A stretch of DNA of 64,000 nucleotides from Lachnospiraceae bacterium AC2029 (GCA_000703065.1 JNLK01000001.1:2378001-2442000), one strand, 5' to 3'; shown: positions 45,105 through 55,337, counted from the first letter of the stretch. Notes: generated by a model from the sequence alone, not told the origin. Numbers and translations: made by a program.

Positions 45105-45995
45105 ATGGGTGGTATCGGAACATTTTTCAGTACATACTTCAGCTGGTTTTACATTCCGCATGTAACCTGGACGGATGTATTGGATATCATAATAATTGCA
45201 TATCTCGTGTACCACATCCTGGTCTGGTTCAAGACGAGCCGCGCATGGACGCTGTTAAAGGGGATCCTTGTGCTTGCTCTGTTCCTGGGTCTGGCCGCGT
45301 TGCTGCGTCTGAATACGATCCTCTGGCTTGCCAGAAACATCTCCAGCGTGCTTGTGATCGCGCTGATCATTCTGTTCCAGCCGGAGCTTCGACGGGCATT
45401 GGACGAGCTGGGACGAAAGCGGCTCCTGAACCGTTTCTTCAATCTGGATGAACGGGAAGAGGGAGAAAGCCGTTTCTCCGACAAGACCGTGTATGAACTG
45501 GTACGGACTGCGGCTGAGCTGTCCAAGGCCAAGACCGGAGCCCTGATCGTCATAGAGCATGATACTCCCCTGGGAGAGTATGAGCGGACAGGTATCAGTC
45601 TGGATGCTGTAGTCAGCACCCAGTTGCTGGTCAATATCTTTGAGAAGAACACACCTCTGCACGACGGCGCGGTGATCATCCGTGAGAACCGGGTGGTGGC
45701 GGCAACCTGTTATCTGCCGCTGACGGAGCGCGGGGATGTGAATAAGGAGCTGGGAACCAGACACCGTGCGGGTCTGGGGATCAGTGAGAATACGGACAGT
45801 ATGACCATCATCGTGTCGGAGGAGACCGGAGCGATCTCCGTAGCTCACCGGGGACAGCTGATCCGGAACCTGAATGATGATGCCCTTCGGAAACAGCTGG
45901 AGCAGCTGCAGGACAAGCAGGTTGAGCCGCGCCGGAAGAGATGGAAGAAGGGAGGTCAGAGCGATGAAGCCCAGAATGAAAAAGAGTCTGTTTGA
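45105..45995 (+). CDS. cdaA: diadenylate cyclase CdaA
   Basis: Makes c-di-AMP from two ATP. 296 residues: three membrane helices (about 25-95) then the DisA_N cyclase domain with LHDGAVII (185-192) and GTRHRAGLG (217-225), the two catalytic motifs. The charged C-terminal 30 residues are longer than usual. c-di-AMP controls potassium and osmolyte transport and wall homeostasis in this phylum. cdaR overlaps its 3' end by 32 bases. glmM, the usual third gene, is not downstream. Confidence 0.96.
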   Translation: MGGIGTFFSTYFSWFYIPHVTWTDVLDIIIIAYLVYHILVWFKTSRAWTLLKGILVLALFLGLAALLRLNTILWLARNISSVLVIALIILFQPELRRALDELGRKRLLNRFFNLDEREEGESRFSDKTVYELVRTAAELSKAKTGALIVIEHDTPLGEYERTGISLDAVVSTQLLVNIFEKNTPLHDGAVIIRENRVVAATCYLPLTERGDVNKELGTRHRAGLGISENTDSMTIIVSEETGAISVAHRGQLIRNLNDDALRKQLEQLQDKQVEPRRKRWKKGGQSDEAQNEKESV

Positions 45996-47271
45996 TCACC
46001 TGGGCCTGAAGATCCTTTCGCTGGTTCTTGCCGTTCTGATCTGGATGCTCATCATGAATCTGGATGATTATACCATGACCAAGACCATTCGTGATATCCC
46101 GGTCATGGAACAGAACGGAGACACCATCGAAAGGCTGGGAAAGGTCTATAGCGTTACCAGCGGAAATACGGTGGATATTGTGATCCAGGGACCAAGATCC
46201 GTAGTGGATCCTCTGACGGCAAATGATTTCACGGCTACCGCAAATCTGGCGGAGCTGTCCATCACCAATACGGTTCAGATCGCGGTTGCCGCGAAAGAAA
46301 CGAAGGTAAACGGACAGATCGATATCACCTATGTGAACAATACGATGAATCTGTCCATCGAGGACAAGATCATGAAGGAAATGCCGGTCAAGACGCAGCT
46401 GAACGGAAATGTTGCTGCAGGGTATGCGCCCGGGGAATGTACGGTTACTCCGAATATCATCAAGATCACGGGACCTGAATCCGTACTGAATCGTGTTACG
46501 GAGGTGCGTGCGACAGAGGATGTGAGCGGCATGCACAGCAGCTTCCAGGAGACGGTGAAGCTGGTCTGCTATGATGCGTACGGTGAATCGATCGTGGACA
46601 AGTCCATCGAAATGAGCGTGGAAGAGGTGACCATGGCTCTGGACGTTCATCCCACGAAGAGTGTTCCGATCAAACTGTCCACAGTCGGGAATCCGGCTTC
46701 CGGATATTCGGTGATCGATGTGAATTATAACCCGCAGTCCGTGGACATTGCGGGAGAAGAGAGTGTTCTGGAGAGTGTGAACGCCATTTATGTAAGAGAC
46801 GTTGACATAGAAGGACTCAGCGAGAAGAAGGAAGTAAATCTGAAGCTGACGGATTATCTTCCGGAAGGAACCTATCTGGCGGATGGGAATAATGACCAGC
46901 TTGCTGTCAGCATTGATTTCGAGCAGCAGACGGAGAGGGAGATCAATATCACGCCTGCGGACATAACAGTGGTTGGTATGAAGGAGGATGCCTTCGAATA
47001 CTCGCTTACAAGCTCCGGTGTATTCCGGATCAAACTGAGAGGCCTGAAGAAGGATATCCAGGATGTGACGAAGGAATCGCTTCAGTTGAAAACGGACGTG
47101 ACCGGTTTGGAGATCGGGACGCATGAACTGAAGATAACCTATGCAGTACCGAAGAATGCAACGGTTGTCATTATGGGATCCCTGACGGTTGACATCAAGG
47201 AGAAGTCCGAACAGTCGTCTGAGACTACGAGTGCCACGACAGAGGCTACGGAAGCGCCTGCTGAACACTGA
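45964..47271 (+). CDS. cdaR: CdaR, YbbR-domain regulator of CdaA
   Basis: 435 residues: one membrane helix (about 15-33) followed by four extracytoplasmic YbbR-type beta domains (repeats of the form KTIRDIPVMEQNG, MPVKTQLNGNVAAGYAPGE, VPIKLSTVGNPASGYSV), then a Ser/Thr/Glu-rich end. CdaR modulates CdaA across the membrane. The start at 45964 has GGAGGT 7 bases upstream. Terminator at 47278. Confidence 0.92.
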   Translation: MKPRMKKSLFDHLGLKILSLVLAVLIWMLIMNLDDYTMTKTIRDIPVMEQNGDTIERLGKVYSVTSGNTVDIVIQGPRSVVDPLTANDFTATANLAELSITNTVQIAVAAKETKVNGQIDITYVNNTMNLSIEDKIMKEMPVKTQLNGNVAAGYAPGECTVTPNIIKITGPESVLNRVTEVRATEDVSGMHSSFQETVKLVCYDAYGESIVDKSIEMSVEEVTMALDVHPTKSVPIKLSTVGNPASGYSVIDVNYNPQSVDIAGEESVLESVNAIYVRDVDIEGLSEKKEVNLKLTDYLPEGTYLADGNNDQLAVSIDFEQQTEREINITPADITVVGMKEDAFEYSLTSSGVFRIKLRGLKKDIQDVTKESLQLKTDVTGLEIGTHELKITYAVPKNATVVIMGSLTVDIKEKSEQSSETTSATTEATEAPAEH

Positions 47272-47277
47272 ACGGAT

Positions 47278-47309
47278 GCCCCGGCGCGACCAAGCGCCGG
47301 GGCTTTTTG
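47278..47309 (+). terminator. cdaR terminator
   Basis: GCCCCGGCGC-GACCAA-GCGCCGGGGC followed by TTTTT: a 10-bp GC stem. Confidence 0.93.
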
Positions 47310-47358
47310 TAAAAAGGATCTGTAACAGGGGATTACAAAGAAGAAGGAGGAGAAGACC

Positions 47359-48087
47359 ATGGAGGAGGCAATCGCAAAACTGCAGCAGGCAGTAAATGAA
47401 TCGAACTATATCGTATTCTTCGGTGGAGCGGGAGTGTCCACGGAGAGTGGGATCCCGGACTTTCGGAGCCAGGACGGGCTCTATGCCCAGAAGTACAAAT
47501 ATCCCCCGGAGACCATTGTAAGCCATTCGTTCTTTGTCAACAGGACGGAAGAGTTCTATGAATTCTACAAGGACAAGATGATCTTCATGGATGCACAGCC
47601 GAATGCAGCGCATAAGAAGCTGGCAGAGCTGGAAGCGGCAGGCAAGCTGAAGGCCGTGATCACACAGAATATCGACGGACTGCATCAGGCGGCCGGAAGC
47701 AAGGAGGTGCTGGAGCTTCATGGTTCCACCCTCAGAAACTACTGTCTGGGCTGCGGAAAGCGATATGACGGTGTGAAGTATATCATGGCAAATGAGGGCG
47801 TGCCGAAATGTGAGGCCTGCGGTGGACTGATCCGTCCGGATGTGGTTCTCTATGAGGAGGGCCTGGACAATTCCGTGATCCGGAGAGCGGTGGACCACAT
47901 CGCAAGAGCGGATCTTCTGATCATCGGCGGAACCTCGCTGGTGGTTTATCCGGCAGCCGGATTCATCGATTACTTCCACGGGAAGCATCTCTGCGTGATC
48001 AATATGTCCGAGACCTCGAGAGACAAGGCTGCGGATATCCTGATCCAGGGCAAGATCGGTGAGGTACTGTCACAGATCACGGTTTAG
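47359..48087 (+). CDS. NAD-dependent protein deacylase (sirtuin)
   Basis: 242 residues. NAD-binding GAGVSTESGIPDFRS (23-37), QNIDGLH (103-109), catalytic His121 in LELHGS, and a zinc module with Cys129, Cys132, Cys151 and Cys154. No Ala-Tyr-Arg desuccinylase signature was identified, so lysine deacetylation is the default inference. GGAGGAG precedes the ATG. It ends at a perfect 31-bp palindrome shared with the convergent upp gene. Confidence 0.94.
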   Translation: MEEAIAKLQQAVNESNYIVFFGGAGVSTESGIPDFRSQDGLYAQKYKYPPETIVSHSFFVNRTEEFYEFYKDKMIFMDAQPNAAHKKLAELEAAGKLKAVITQNIDGLHQAAGSKEVLELHGSTLRNYCLGCGKRYDGVKYIMANEGVPKCEACGGLIRPDVVLYEEGLDNSVIRRAVDHIARADLLIIGGTSLVVYPAAGFIDYFHGKHLCVINMSETSRDKAADILIQGKIGEVLSQITV

Positions 48088-48095
48088 CAGACATA

Positions 48096-48160
48096 GCATG
48101 ACAGAGGGACGGGTTCAATGTCACATTTCATGTGACATTGAACCCGTCCCTCTGTCATGC
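48096..48160. terminator. perfect 31-bp palindrome, bidirectional terminator
   Basis: Arms 48096-48126 and 48130-48160 are exact complements around a TTC loop, starting GCATGACAGAGGGACGGG. It sits between convergent genes and is almost the same element as at 25720-25778. Confidence 0.85.
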
Positions 48161-48171
48161 ACTCAGTTATA

Positions 48172-48816
48172 TTATTTTGTGCCGAAGATCCGGTCTCCGG
48201 CGTCGCCGAGTCCGGGACAGATATAGTCATCGTCATTGAGGCAGCGGTCCAGATTCCCGACATAGATCTCCACATCCGGGTGGGCATTGGCCAGTCGTTC
48301 CAGTCCATCCGGAGCGGCGATGATGCACATGAATTTAATGTGGGTTCCTCCGTATTTTTTGATGGAGTCGATCGCAGCCTCGGCGCTTCCGCCGGTGGCA
48401 AGCATGGGATCCAGGATCACCACCAGGCGCTGGTCGATATTCTCCGGGAGCTTGCAGAAATACTCACACGGTTCATGGGTCTTTGGGTCACGGCACAGGC
48501 CGATGTGTCCGACCTTTGCATTCGGAACCATATTCTGGATCCCGTTGACCATTCCGAGTCCTGCCCGGAGAACGGGAACGATGGCCAGCTTCTTACCGTC
48601 AATGACCGGTGACTTGCAGGTCTCGATGGGGGTTTCCACCTCCACATCCGTGATCGGAAGATCCCAAAGAGCCTCATAGGCCTCCAGCATGGCTATCTCT
48701 TCGATCAGATTTCGGAATTCTGCGGTACCGGTGGTTTTATCACGCAGCCGGGTGATCTTATGCTTGATGAGCGGGTGGTCCAGGATCACAACGTTCTGAT
48801 AGTTTTTGTATCTCAT
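48172..48816 (-). CDS. upp: uracil phosphoribosyltransferase
   Basis: Salvages uracil with PRPP to UMP. 214 residues, normal length. The PRPP-binding loop [14 protein letters not shown] (about 130-143), [10 protein letters not shown] and the C-terminal [13 protein letters not shown] uracil-binding segment are all present. The start at 48816 has GGGAG 7 bases upstream; the frame is open 29 codons further but with no site. Own promoter at 48875-48903. Confidence 0.96.
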   Translation of the reverse strand: MRYKNYQNVVILDHPLIKHKITRLRDKTTGTAEFRNLIEEIAMLEAYEALWDLPITDVEVETPIETCKSPVIDGKKLAIVPVLRAGLGMVNGIQNMVPNAKVGHIGLCRDPKTHEPCEYFCKLPENIDQRLVVILDPMLATGGSAEAAIDSIKKYGGTHIKFMCIIAAPDGLERLANAHPDVEIYVGNLDRCLNDDDYICPGLGDAGDRIFGTK

Positions 48817-48874
48817 GACAGTCTCCCTTCTTAAGCAAAATTCAGATCCGGAGGAAGGCATCCTCCTATAATAA

Positions 48875-48903
48875 ATTGTATGCAAAAGAGGATCGGCCGT
48901 CAA
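48875..48903 (-). promoter_or_regulatory. upp promoter
   Basis: Minus strand: TTGACG (48898-48903), a 17-base spacer, TACAAT (48875-48880). Confidence 0.7.
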
Positions 48904-48956
48904 CTTGAAGAAATGCTTTTTTCGCCGTATTTCACGGGTTTTTTTGAAAAAACACG

Positions 48957-48985
48957 TTGACGAATCAGAAGATTTCTAAGATAAT
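48957..48985 (+). promoter_or_regulatory. glyA promoter
   Basis: TTGACG (48957-48962), a 17-base spacer, GATAAT (48980-48985). Divergent from the upp promoter, 53 bases apart. Confidence 0.7.
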
Positions 48986-49071
48986 TAGTAGGATGGGCAT
49001 TTTGTATCCGTTAAGGAGCGATGCCAAAATGAATATAAGCCTGACAAGAAGGCAAAGCAAGGAGGAAAACC

Positions 49072-50307
49072 ATGTTTGATTTTGATGAGGTAGTTAAGAT
49101 TGACCCGGAAGTGGCAGCTGCCATGACAGACGAGTATAACCGGCAGAATCAGAATCTGGAGCTGATCGCTTCGGAGAATATTGCATCCAAGGCAGTTATG
49201 GCTGCTATGGGATCGCATCTGACCAACAAGTATGCGGAGGGTTATCCGGGAAAGCGTTATTACGGCGGATGTGTATATGTTGACGTGGTTGAGGAACTGG
49301 CACGTGAGCGCGCAAAGAAGCTCTTCGGTGCAGAGTATGCAAATGTACAGCCCCATTCCGGTGCACAGGCAAATATGGCAGTCTTCTTTGCAGTTATGGA
49401 GCCGGGAGATACCTTCATGGGTATGAACCTGGATCACGGCGGACATCTGACACACGGAAGTCCGGTAAATATGTCCGGTAAGTATTTCAAGTGTGTTCCC
49501 TATGGCGTAAATGCAGAGGGACGGATCGACTATGATGAGGTTCTCCGGATCGCAAAGGAGTGCAAGCCGAAGCTGATCGTTGCAGGTGCTTCCGCATATG
49601 CAAGAGAGATCGATTTCAAGAAGTTCCGTGAGATCGCAGATGAGGTCGGTGCGGTACTTATGGTGGATATGGCACATATCGCAGGTCTGGTAGCTACAGG
49701 AAACCACATGAGCCCGATCCCCTATGCAGACATTACGACCACGACCACACACAAGACTCTTCGCGGACCCCGTGGAGGTATGATCCTCTGCAGCGAGGCG
49801 GTAAATAAGAAGTACAACTTCAACAAGGCTGTGTTCCCGGGCATCCAGGGCGGACCGCTCATGCATGTGATCGCAGCAAAGGCCGTATGCTTCCAGGAGG
49901 CACTTTCTCCTGAGTATAAGGCATATATGGACCGCGTAGTGGAGAATGCATCCACTCTTGCAGGTGCGCTGATCGACCGCGGCTTCGATATCGTATCCGG
50001 CGGTACGGATAACCACCTGATGCTGGTGGATCTTCAGAAGATGGGTCTCACCGGCAAGGAGGTTGAGAAGCTTCTGGATGAGGTTCATATCACGGTTAAC
50101 AAGAATACGGTTCCGAATGATCCCCAGTCTCCGTTCGTTACCAGCGGTATCCGTGTAGGTACTCCTGCGGTTACCACACGTGGTGCGGTGAAGGAGGATA
50201 TGTTCGTGATCGCAGATGCCTTTAAGGCAGCAATCATCGATCGGGACGGCGCAGCAGCCGAGGCTCTGGTGGAGAGCATTACAAAGAAGTACCCGATCTA
50301 CAAGTAG
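49072..50307 (+). CDS. glyA: serine hydroxymethyltransferase
   Basis: Interconverts serine + tetrahydrofolate and glycine + methylene-THF using PLP. 411 residues, typical. LIASENIAS near the N-terminus, [11 protein letters not shown], the [12 protein letters not shown] segment and the PLP-lysine motif [14 protein letters not shown] (about 222-235). AAGGAGG precedes the ATG. ftsH starts 9 bases after its stop and may be co-transcribed. Confidence 0.97.
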   Translation: MFDFDEVVKIDPEVAAAMTDEYNRQNQNLELIASENIASKAVMAAMGSHLTNKYAEGYPGKRYYGGCVYVDVVEELARERAKKLFGAEYANVQPHSGAQANMAVFFAVMEPGDTFMGMNLDHGGHLTHGSPVNMSGKYFKCVPYGVNAEGRIDYDEVLRIAKECKPKLIVAGASAYAREIDFKKFREIADEVGAVLMVDMAHIAGLVATGNHMSPIPYADITTTTTHKTLRGPRGGMILCSEAVNKKYNFNKAVFPGIQGGPLMHVIAAKAVCFQEALSPEYKAYMDRVVENASTLAGALIDRGFDIVSGGTDNHLMLVDLQKMGLTGKEVEKLLDEVHITVNKNTVPNDPQSPFVTSGIRVGTPAVTTRGAVKEDMFVIADAFKAAIIDRDGAAAEALVESITKKYPIYK

Positions 50308-50316
50308 GAAGAGAAA

Positions 50317-52737
50317 ATGGAAGACAACAATCAGAACAGAAATAATGATCCGAACGGTAACAAGCCGAAGCGGCCGGGGTTCACGGGAACCCTGATCCTG
50401 CTTCTGATATCCGGCGTTCTGACCCTTATATTCTGGCAACAGTTCAACAAGTTTAAATCCTCCGGCGAGGAGGAGGTCTCTTATGATAAGTTCATCACCA
50501 TGGTGGACGAGGGCAAGGTGGAGAATATCGAGATCTACAGTTCCAAGATATTCTTTACCCCGAAGGATCAGCCCGGCACGAGAGAGATCAAGTACTTTGT
50601 AGTCCGGACGGATGATCTGAATCTGGTAGACCGTCTGGCCAAGGCAAAGGTAAAGTTCTCGCAGATCGATGAGGGCGGAAGCGCCATCATGCGGACGATC
50701 CTCTCCTATGGTATCATGATCGTGGCCTTCTACATCCTGATGATGCTGATCATGAGAGGTGCCTCCAAGGGAGGCGGCATCATGGGCGTGGGCAAGTCCA
50801 ACGCCAAGGTGTATGAGATGCAGCAGGATACCGGCGTGACCTTTGATGATGTGGCCGGTGAAGAGGAGGCAAAGGAATCCCTGGCTGAGGTGGTGGACTT
50901 CCTGCATGAGCCGGAGAAGTATCTGGCCATCGGTGCAAAGCTGCCGAAGGGCGCACTCCTGGTGGGCCCTCCGGGTACAGGTAAGACCCTGCTCGCCAAG
51001 GCGGTAGCCGGTGAAGCAAAGGTTCCCTTCTTCTCGATCTCCGGTTCGGAGTTCGTGGAAATGTATGTCGGCGTAGGTGCGTCCAGAGTGCGCGACCTGT
51101 TCCGGCAGGCAAATCAGAAGGCACCCTGCATCATTTTCATTGATGAGATCGATGCCATCGGCCGAAGCCGTGATACCCGTCATATGGGCGGTGATTCCGA
51201 GCGTGAACAGACACTGAACCAGCTGCTTTCCGAGATGGATGGTTTCGATACCTCCAAGGGTATCGTCATTCTGGCGGCAACCAACCGGCCTGAGGTGCTG
51301 GATAAGGCACTTCTTCGTCCGGGCCGTTTCGACCGGAGAGTTGTGGTAGAACGTCCGGATCTGAAGGGACGCGAGGACATCCTGAAGGTTCATGCCAAGA
51401 ACGTTAAGCAGGATGAGACCGTGGATCTCCATGAGCTGGCGCTGACCACCAGCGGAGCTGTGGGCGCGGACCTGGCAAATATCGTCAACGAAGCCGCACT
51501 TCTTGCGGTCCGTAAGGGCAGACAGTTTGTATCCCAGAAGGACCTGATCGATTCGGTGGAGCTGGTATTTGCGGGTAAGGAAAAGAAGAACAAGATCCTG
51601 TCGGACAAAGAGAAGCGCCTGGTCGCTTATCACGAGACAGGACATGCACTGATGACGGTGCTCCAGAAGAATACGGTACCGGTACAGAAGATCACCATCG
51701 TGCCCCGTACAAACGGTGCGCTGGGTTATGTATGGCAGGTACCGGATGAGGAGAAGTCGCTGGAGACCCAGGACGAGATCGAGGCAGATATCGTGATCGC
51801 ATGTGCGGGACGTGCCGCAGAGGCACTGAAATTCCCGTCTGTGACCACCGGTGCGGCTTCCGATATCCAGCAGGCAACCGAAAAGGCACGCCGCATGGTC
51901 ACCATGTACGGTATGTCCGAGAAGTTCGGAATGGTACAGCTGGAGGGGATCACCGGAGAGTATCTGGACCGGAGATCCGTGCTGCAGTGCTCTGATGAGA
52001 CCGAGACCAAGATCGATTCCGAGGTTCGCTCCATCATCAAGCGTGCATATGCAAGAGCATATAAAGCACTGAAGAAAAATGAGGCGATCCTGGATGCCAT
52101 CGCTGCCTTTCTGTATGATCATGAGACCATTACGGGTAAGGAATTCGTGGAGATCTATGAGAAGGTTTCCGGCCGGAAGGTGGAGACTTCGGAAAGGCTG
52201 CTCAGCGACTCCCTGCTGAAGAGCGACGGTGACAAGGAAAAGGACAGCAAGGATAAGAACAGGGAACGTCAGAAGGTCAAGGAGAAGGAGAAGCAGCAGA
52301 AGAGGAAGGAAGGTTACTACGGTGCATTCCGGAGTCCTTATGCGCCTGAACCGAAGCCGGAGGATAAAAATCCGGAGGCACCGGAGGAAATAAGACCGGA
52401 AGAACCGGAAGAGGAAGTTACTGAATATCCTGATTCCGACAGACCGGAACAAGAATCGGCGGGATCCTATGAGGAGTCTGCGGGACCTGAAGAAGAGAAG
52501 GAAGAAGCGATCGGTCCCATGCCATGGGAAACCTACGCGAAAGAACAGAACCAACATTTTCATTCAGATGAAGATCGTATCGAACGTATTGGAGAAGGGG
52601 AAATAACGGGCGAGAAATCGGATGGAGAATCGGACGAGGAATCGGATGCAGAGCCGGATGTGGAACCGGATGCAGAACCGGAGGATGACTCGGACGTGGA
52701 GCCGGAGGAGGAGTCAGACGAGGAATCGGACTTTTAG
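50317..52737 (+). CDS. ftsH: ATP-dependent zinc metalloprotease FtsH with long acidic tail
   Basis: 806 residues, longer than the usual 600-680. Two membrane helices (about 22-40 and 128-147) flank an extracytoplasmic domain. The AAA+ module has Walker A GPPGTGKT (217-224), Walker [11 protein letters not shown], the SRH region [10 protein letters not shown] and the zinc site HETGH (about 439-443). Beyond residue 620 comes a basic then strongly acidic tail ([17 protein letters not shown], then [15 protein letters not shown] and repeated [18 protein letters not shown]) with no domain. The core should degrade membrane and regulatory proteins; the tail's role is unknown. Nine bases after glyA. 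Confidence 0.96.
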   Translation: MEDNNQNRNNDPNGNKPKRPGFTGTLILLLISGVLTLIFWQQFNKFKSSGEEEVSYDKFITMVDEGKVENIEIYSSKIFFTPKDQPGTREIKYFVVRTDDLNLVDRLAKAKVKFSQIDEGGSAIMRTILSYGIMIVAFYILMMLIMRGASKGGGIMGVGKSNAKVYEMQQDTGVTFDDVAGEEEAKESLAEVVDFLHEPEKYLAIGAKLPKGALLVGPPGTGKTLLAKAVAGEAKVPFFSISGSEFVEMYVGVGASRVRDLFRQANQKAPCIIFIDEIDAIGRSRDTRHMGGDSEREQTLNQLLSEMDGFDTSKGIVILAATNRPEVLDKALLRPGRFDRRVVVERPDLKGREDILKVHAKNVKQDETVDLHELALTTSGAVGADLANIVNEAALLAVRKGRQFVSQKDLIDSVELVFAGKEKKNKILSDKEKRLVAYHETGHALMTVLQKNTVPVQKITIVPRTNGALGYVWQVPDEEKSLETQDEIEADIVIACAGRAAEALKFPSVTTGAASDIQQATEKARRMVTMYGMSEKFGMVQLEGITGEYLDRRSVLQCSDETETKIDSEVRSIIKRAYARAYKALKKNEAILDAIAAFLYDHETITGKEFVEIYEKVSGRKVETSERLLSDSLLKSDGDKEKDSKDKNRERQKVKEKEKQQKRKEGYYGAFRSPYAPEPKPEDKNPEAPEEIRPEEPEEEVTEYPDSDRPEQESAGSYEESAGPEEEKEEAIGPMPWETYAKEQNQHFHSDEDRIERIGEGEITGEKSDGESDEESDAEPDVEPDAEPEDDSDVEPEEESDEESDF

Positions 52738-52772
52738 CAGAAGGCTTCGCAGGAAGATGAGGGGGACGGTGA

Positions 52773-54557
52773 ATGAAGCAGCTTCTGATACAGTATACGA
52801 CAGAAACAGAGCTTTATGAGCAACTGAAGGAACTTAAGAAGGAATGGGAGACCGGGGGATATACCCGGCTTCTGTTCCATGTTTTCAGCGCAACCTCCGA
52901 GGAGGCAACGCTGCAGAAACTTGCCGTGCAACTGAAGACCGAATTTCCCGATTCGGATGTTGTCGGTGCCGTTTCTGCCGGTGAGATCTGTAATGCCAGG
53001 CTGATGAAGCCGGGCATCCTGATCTCTGCGCTGTTTTTTACTTGTACGGACGTCAGAGTGGTCAAGTATGAGGACGTGAAGGGTCACGAGGCAGAGAGAG
53101 GAAAGACCATCTGTGATACGGTGAACGGACAGGACGATATTAAGGCCGTGGAACTGATCATGACCGGAACGGAATATAACACCCGTGTGATCTTTGAGGA
53201 GATCAGCCGCTGTAAGAGCGGTGTGCAGGTGTTCGGCGGATATGCCGGAGGTCATTCCATGGAGGTGGGAGAGCATTTTATCTTCGATGAAAATGGGCTC
53301 ACGGACAATAAGATCTTTGCGGTTTATTACTCCGGAAAGGATTTTCATATCGACGTGGACAAGTCCGTAGGCTGGCAGCGGCTGGGACATCATTTTACGG
53401 TGACCAAAGCCGATGAAAGCCGGATGATCGAGCTGGATAACCGGCCGGCGGTGGAGGTCTATGAGAAGTATCTGCAGATCGACCGGAATGATCATTTTGC
53501 GGAGAATACCTTTGAATTCCCGCTGATCGCGGCGGTGGAGGAGGATGAGCTGCTCCGTCACACCATCACGGTGGAGCCGGACGGGACGCTGGATCTGGCA
53601 GGCTATGTCACGGAGGGGATGAAGATCTACCTCTGTTTCGGGAATCCGTCCCTGATCGTAAAATGTGTGAACGAGCGGATCGATGAGGTACGTAAATTCC
53701 GGCCGCAGGCCATCCTGCTGTATTCCTGCTCGGTAAGAAAGTCGTTCTGGGAGGATTTCGTGGATATGGAAATGCTTCCCTTTGAGCAGCTGGCTACTAC
53801 AGCAGGGTTCCATACCTGGGGTGAGGTAAAGCGAAACCCCATCACCGGAAATGTCCTGGAGTATAATATCACCCTGCTTTCCATTGCCATGAGAGAGGGA
53901 GATGCTCCGGAGACGGAGATCCCGCCGCTTCGTATCGATGATTCGGTCCTGAAGGGGCAGGCGTCGCTGATCAAGAGGCTGACAACCCTGGTTTCGGCAA
54001 CGACCACGGAACTCCAGAACGCCTATAAGAATCTGGAGACCATGAATGACAGACTGTCCTACCTGTCAGATTATGATGCGATGACCGGAATCTTTAACCG
54101 GAGAAAGATTGAAGCAGTGATCGAACAGACTCTGACCGAGGCTGCCGCTGACGGACGGAAGGTGGGTCTTATGATGTTCGATATCGATCTCTTCAAAGCC
54201 GTGAATGATACCTATGGACATGGCAGGGGAGATTCGGTGCTGATCGAGATGGCGCGGATCTTCCGGGAAACCATCTGCAGTGTGCCGGGCGGACATCTGG
54301 GACGCTGGGGCGGTGAGGAGTTCTTCGCCGTGATCCCGGGGTACGACAGGGATGAGACCTATGCCTTTGCCGAGGAACTTCGTAAGCGGGTGGAGGCACA
54401 TAAATTCGAAGGAGTGAAGGAGACTCTGACCATCAGTATCGGGGTGATCACCGCCACCGGAACCGAAGACCGGAAGATGCTTTACAAGAATGTGGATGAC
54501 TGTCTGTATTTCGCCAAGCAGAACGGACGGAATAAGGTCATACGGTTTGAGTCATAA
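52773..54557 (+). CDS. FIST-domain sensor diguanylate cyclase
   Basis: 594 residues, no membrane segment. An N-terminal FIST_N region (about 25-215; GAVSAGEI near residue 69, VQVFGGYAGGH), a FIST_C region (about 225-370; LLYSCSVRKSFWED), a coiled coil (about 385-425) and a GGDEF domain (about 427-594) with active-site GGEEF (about 514-518). An RxxD inhibitory site five residues before it is absent (GHLGR there), so product inhibition is not expected. FIST domains are proposed small-ligand sensors. It makes c-di-GMP, opposing the EAL protein at 18 kb. The start has AGGGGGACGG upstream, 35 bases after ftsH. Terminator overlaps its stop. Confidence 0.9.
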   Translation: MKQLLIQYTTETELYEQLKELKKEWETGGYTRLLFHVFSATSEEATLQKLAVQLKTEFPDSDVVGAVSAGEICNARLMKPGILISALFFTCTDVRVVKYEDVKGHEAERGKTICDTVNGQDDIKAVELIMTGTEYNTRVIFEEISRCKSGVQVFGGYAGGHSMEVGEHFIFDENGLTDNKIFAVYYSGKDFHIDVDKSVGWQRLGHHFTVTKADESRMIELDNRPAVEVYEKYLQIDRNDHFAENTFEFPLIAAVEEDELLRHTITVEPDGTLDLAGYVTEGMKIYLCFGNPSLIVKCVNERIDEVRKFRPQAILLYSCSVRKSFWEDFVDMEMLPFEQLATTAGFHTWGEVKRNPITGNVLEYNITLLSIAMREGDAPETEIPPLRIDDSVLKGQASLIKRLTTLVSATTTELQNAYKNLETMNDRLSYLSDYDAMTGIFNRRKIEAVIEQTLTEAAADGRKVGLMMFDIDLFKAVNDTYGHGRGDSVLIEMARIFRETICSVPGGHLGRWGGEEFFAVIPGYDRDETYAFAEELRKRVEAHKFEGVKETLTISIGVITATGTEDRKMLYKNVDDCLYFAKQNGRNKVIRFES

Positions 54558-54603
54558 TAAGATGCCGGAATCAGAATAACTTCTGATTCCGGCATCTTAT
54601 TAT
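54554..54603 (+). terminator. strong terminator of the FIST-GGDEF gene
   Basis: A 23-bp perfect stem (arms 54554-54576 and 54581-54603, loop TAAC) that includes the TAA stop codon. The core reads GATGCCGGAATCAGAA. Confidence 0.9.
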
Positions 54604-54679
54604 GCGCGATACGGCCGGCAAGCGGGTGTCGTCATTATTGGTTTTACCCATCAGGATATTGTTTTAGGGTCTGACCTCG

Positions 54680-55273
54680 TCAGGTGAGCTCGTCCAGGGT
54701 TTTTCCGTAGGAGGGAAGGAAGTCGGTCAGGAAGTCCTGAACCTCCGGTAACTCCGCGGCCATGGCAGCAAGAGCCTTCTCGGTGCTTTCCTTGGCGGTA
54801 CGGAACTCCTGGTTGCCGGAGCGCTCCTCTTCGATACATTTGATCAGGGCGGACAGCTTATCTGCGGCCTTTACCATGCGGCGAAGGAGCAGTTCGTCCG
54901 GATCGGCTGATTTATGAAAGATATCCTCATATGCAGGACGCAGGTCCTCCGGAAGCTGGGAGAGCAGACGCTCGTTTGCAACGAATTCCACTCCCTTATA
55001 GGCGCTCCGGATATCTGCATTGAAATATTTGACCGGAGTCGGCATATCACCGGTGATGATCTCCGAAGCATCGTGATAAAGCCCGATCAGTGCGGCCTTA
55101 TCCGCATCCAGATGCCGGCCGTAGCGCACATTTCCGATCACTGCCAGTGCATGTGCGATCATGGCAACCTCCAGGGAATGCTCGGACAGATTCTCCGGTC
55201 GTGAGGAGCGCATCAGTGCCCAGCGTTCAATATATTTCATACGGGACAGGGTTGCAAAAAAATGTGATTCCAT
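54680..55273 (-). CDS. YfbR-like HD-domain 5'-deoxynucleotidase
   Basis: 197 residues with the HD phosphohydrolase core: SEHSLEVAMIAHALA (His) and LYHDASEIITGDMPTPVKY (HD pair and the YfbR-specific TGD.PTPVKY motif), then KAADKLSALIKC with the last Asp. YfbR hydrolyses dNMPs to deoxynucleosides. The start at 55273 is favoured because AAAGGA lies about 11 bases upstream; an ATG 9 codons earlier has no site. A promoter is at 55309-55337. Confidence 0.9.
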   Translation of the reverse strand: MESHFFATLSRMKYIERWALMRSSRPENLSEHSLEVAMIAHALAVIGNVRYGRHLDADKAALIGLYHDASEIITGDMPTPVKYFNADIRSAYKGVEFVANERLLSQLPEDLRPAYEDIFHKSADPDELLLRRMVKAADKLSALIKCIEEERSGNQEFRTAKESTEKALAAMAAELPEVQDFLTDFLPSYGKTLDELT

Positions 55274-55308
55274 AGTGTGTTTTGTCCTTTCAGATAGCAT
55301 GTAGTATC

Positions 55309-55337
55309 ATTGTATGAAGTTCCGATTCGGAAGTCAA
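55309..55337 (-). promoter_or_regulatory. promoter of the YfbR-like gene
   Basis: Minus strand: TTGACT (55332-55337), a 17-base spacer, TACAAT (55309-55314). Confidence 0.65.

Noticed and set aside
48985-52563. Very long open frame (about 1,190 codons) antisense to glyA and ftsH
   Set aside because: It is a mirror of strongly biased sense codons, has no ribosome site, and crosses two well-identified genes.
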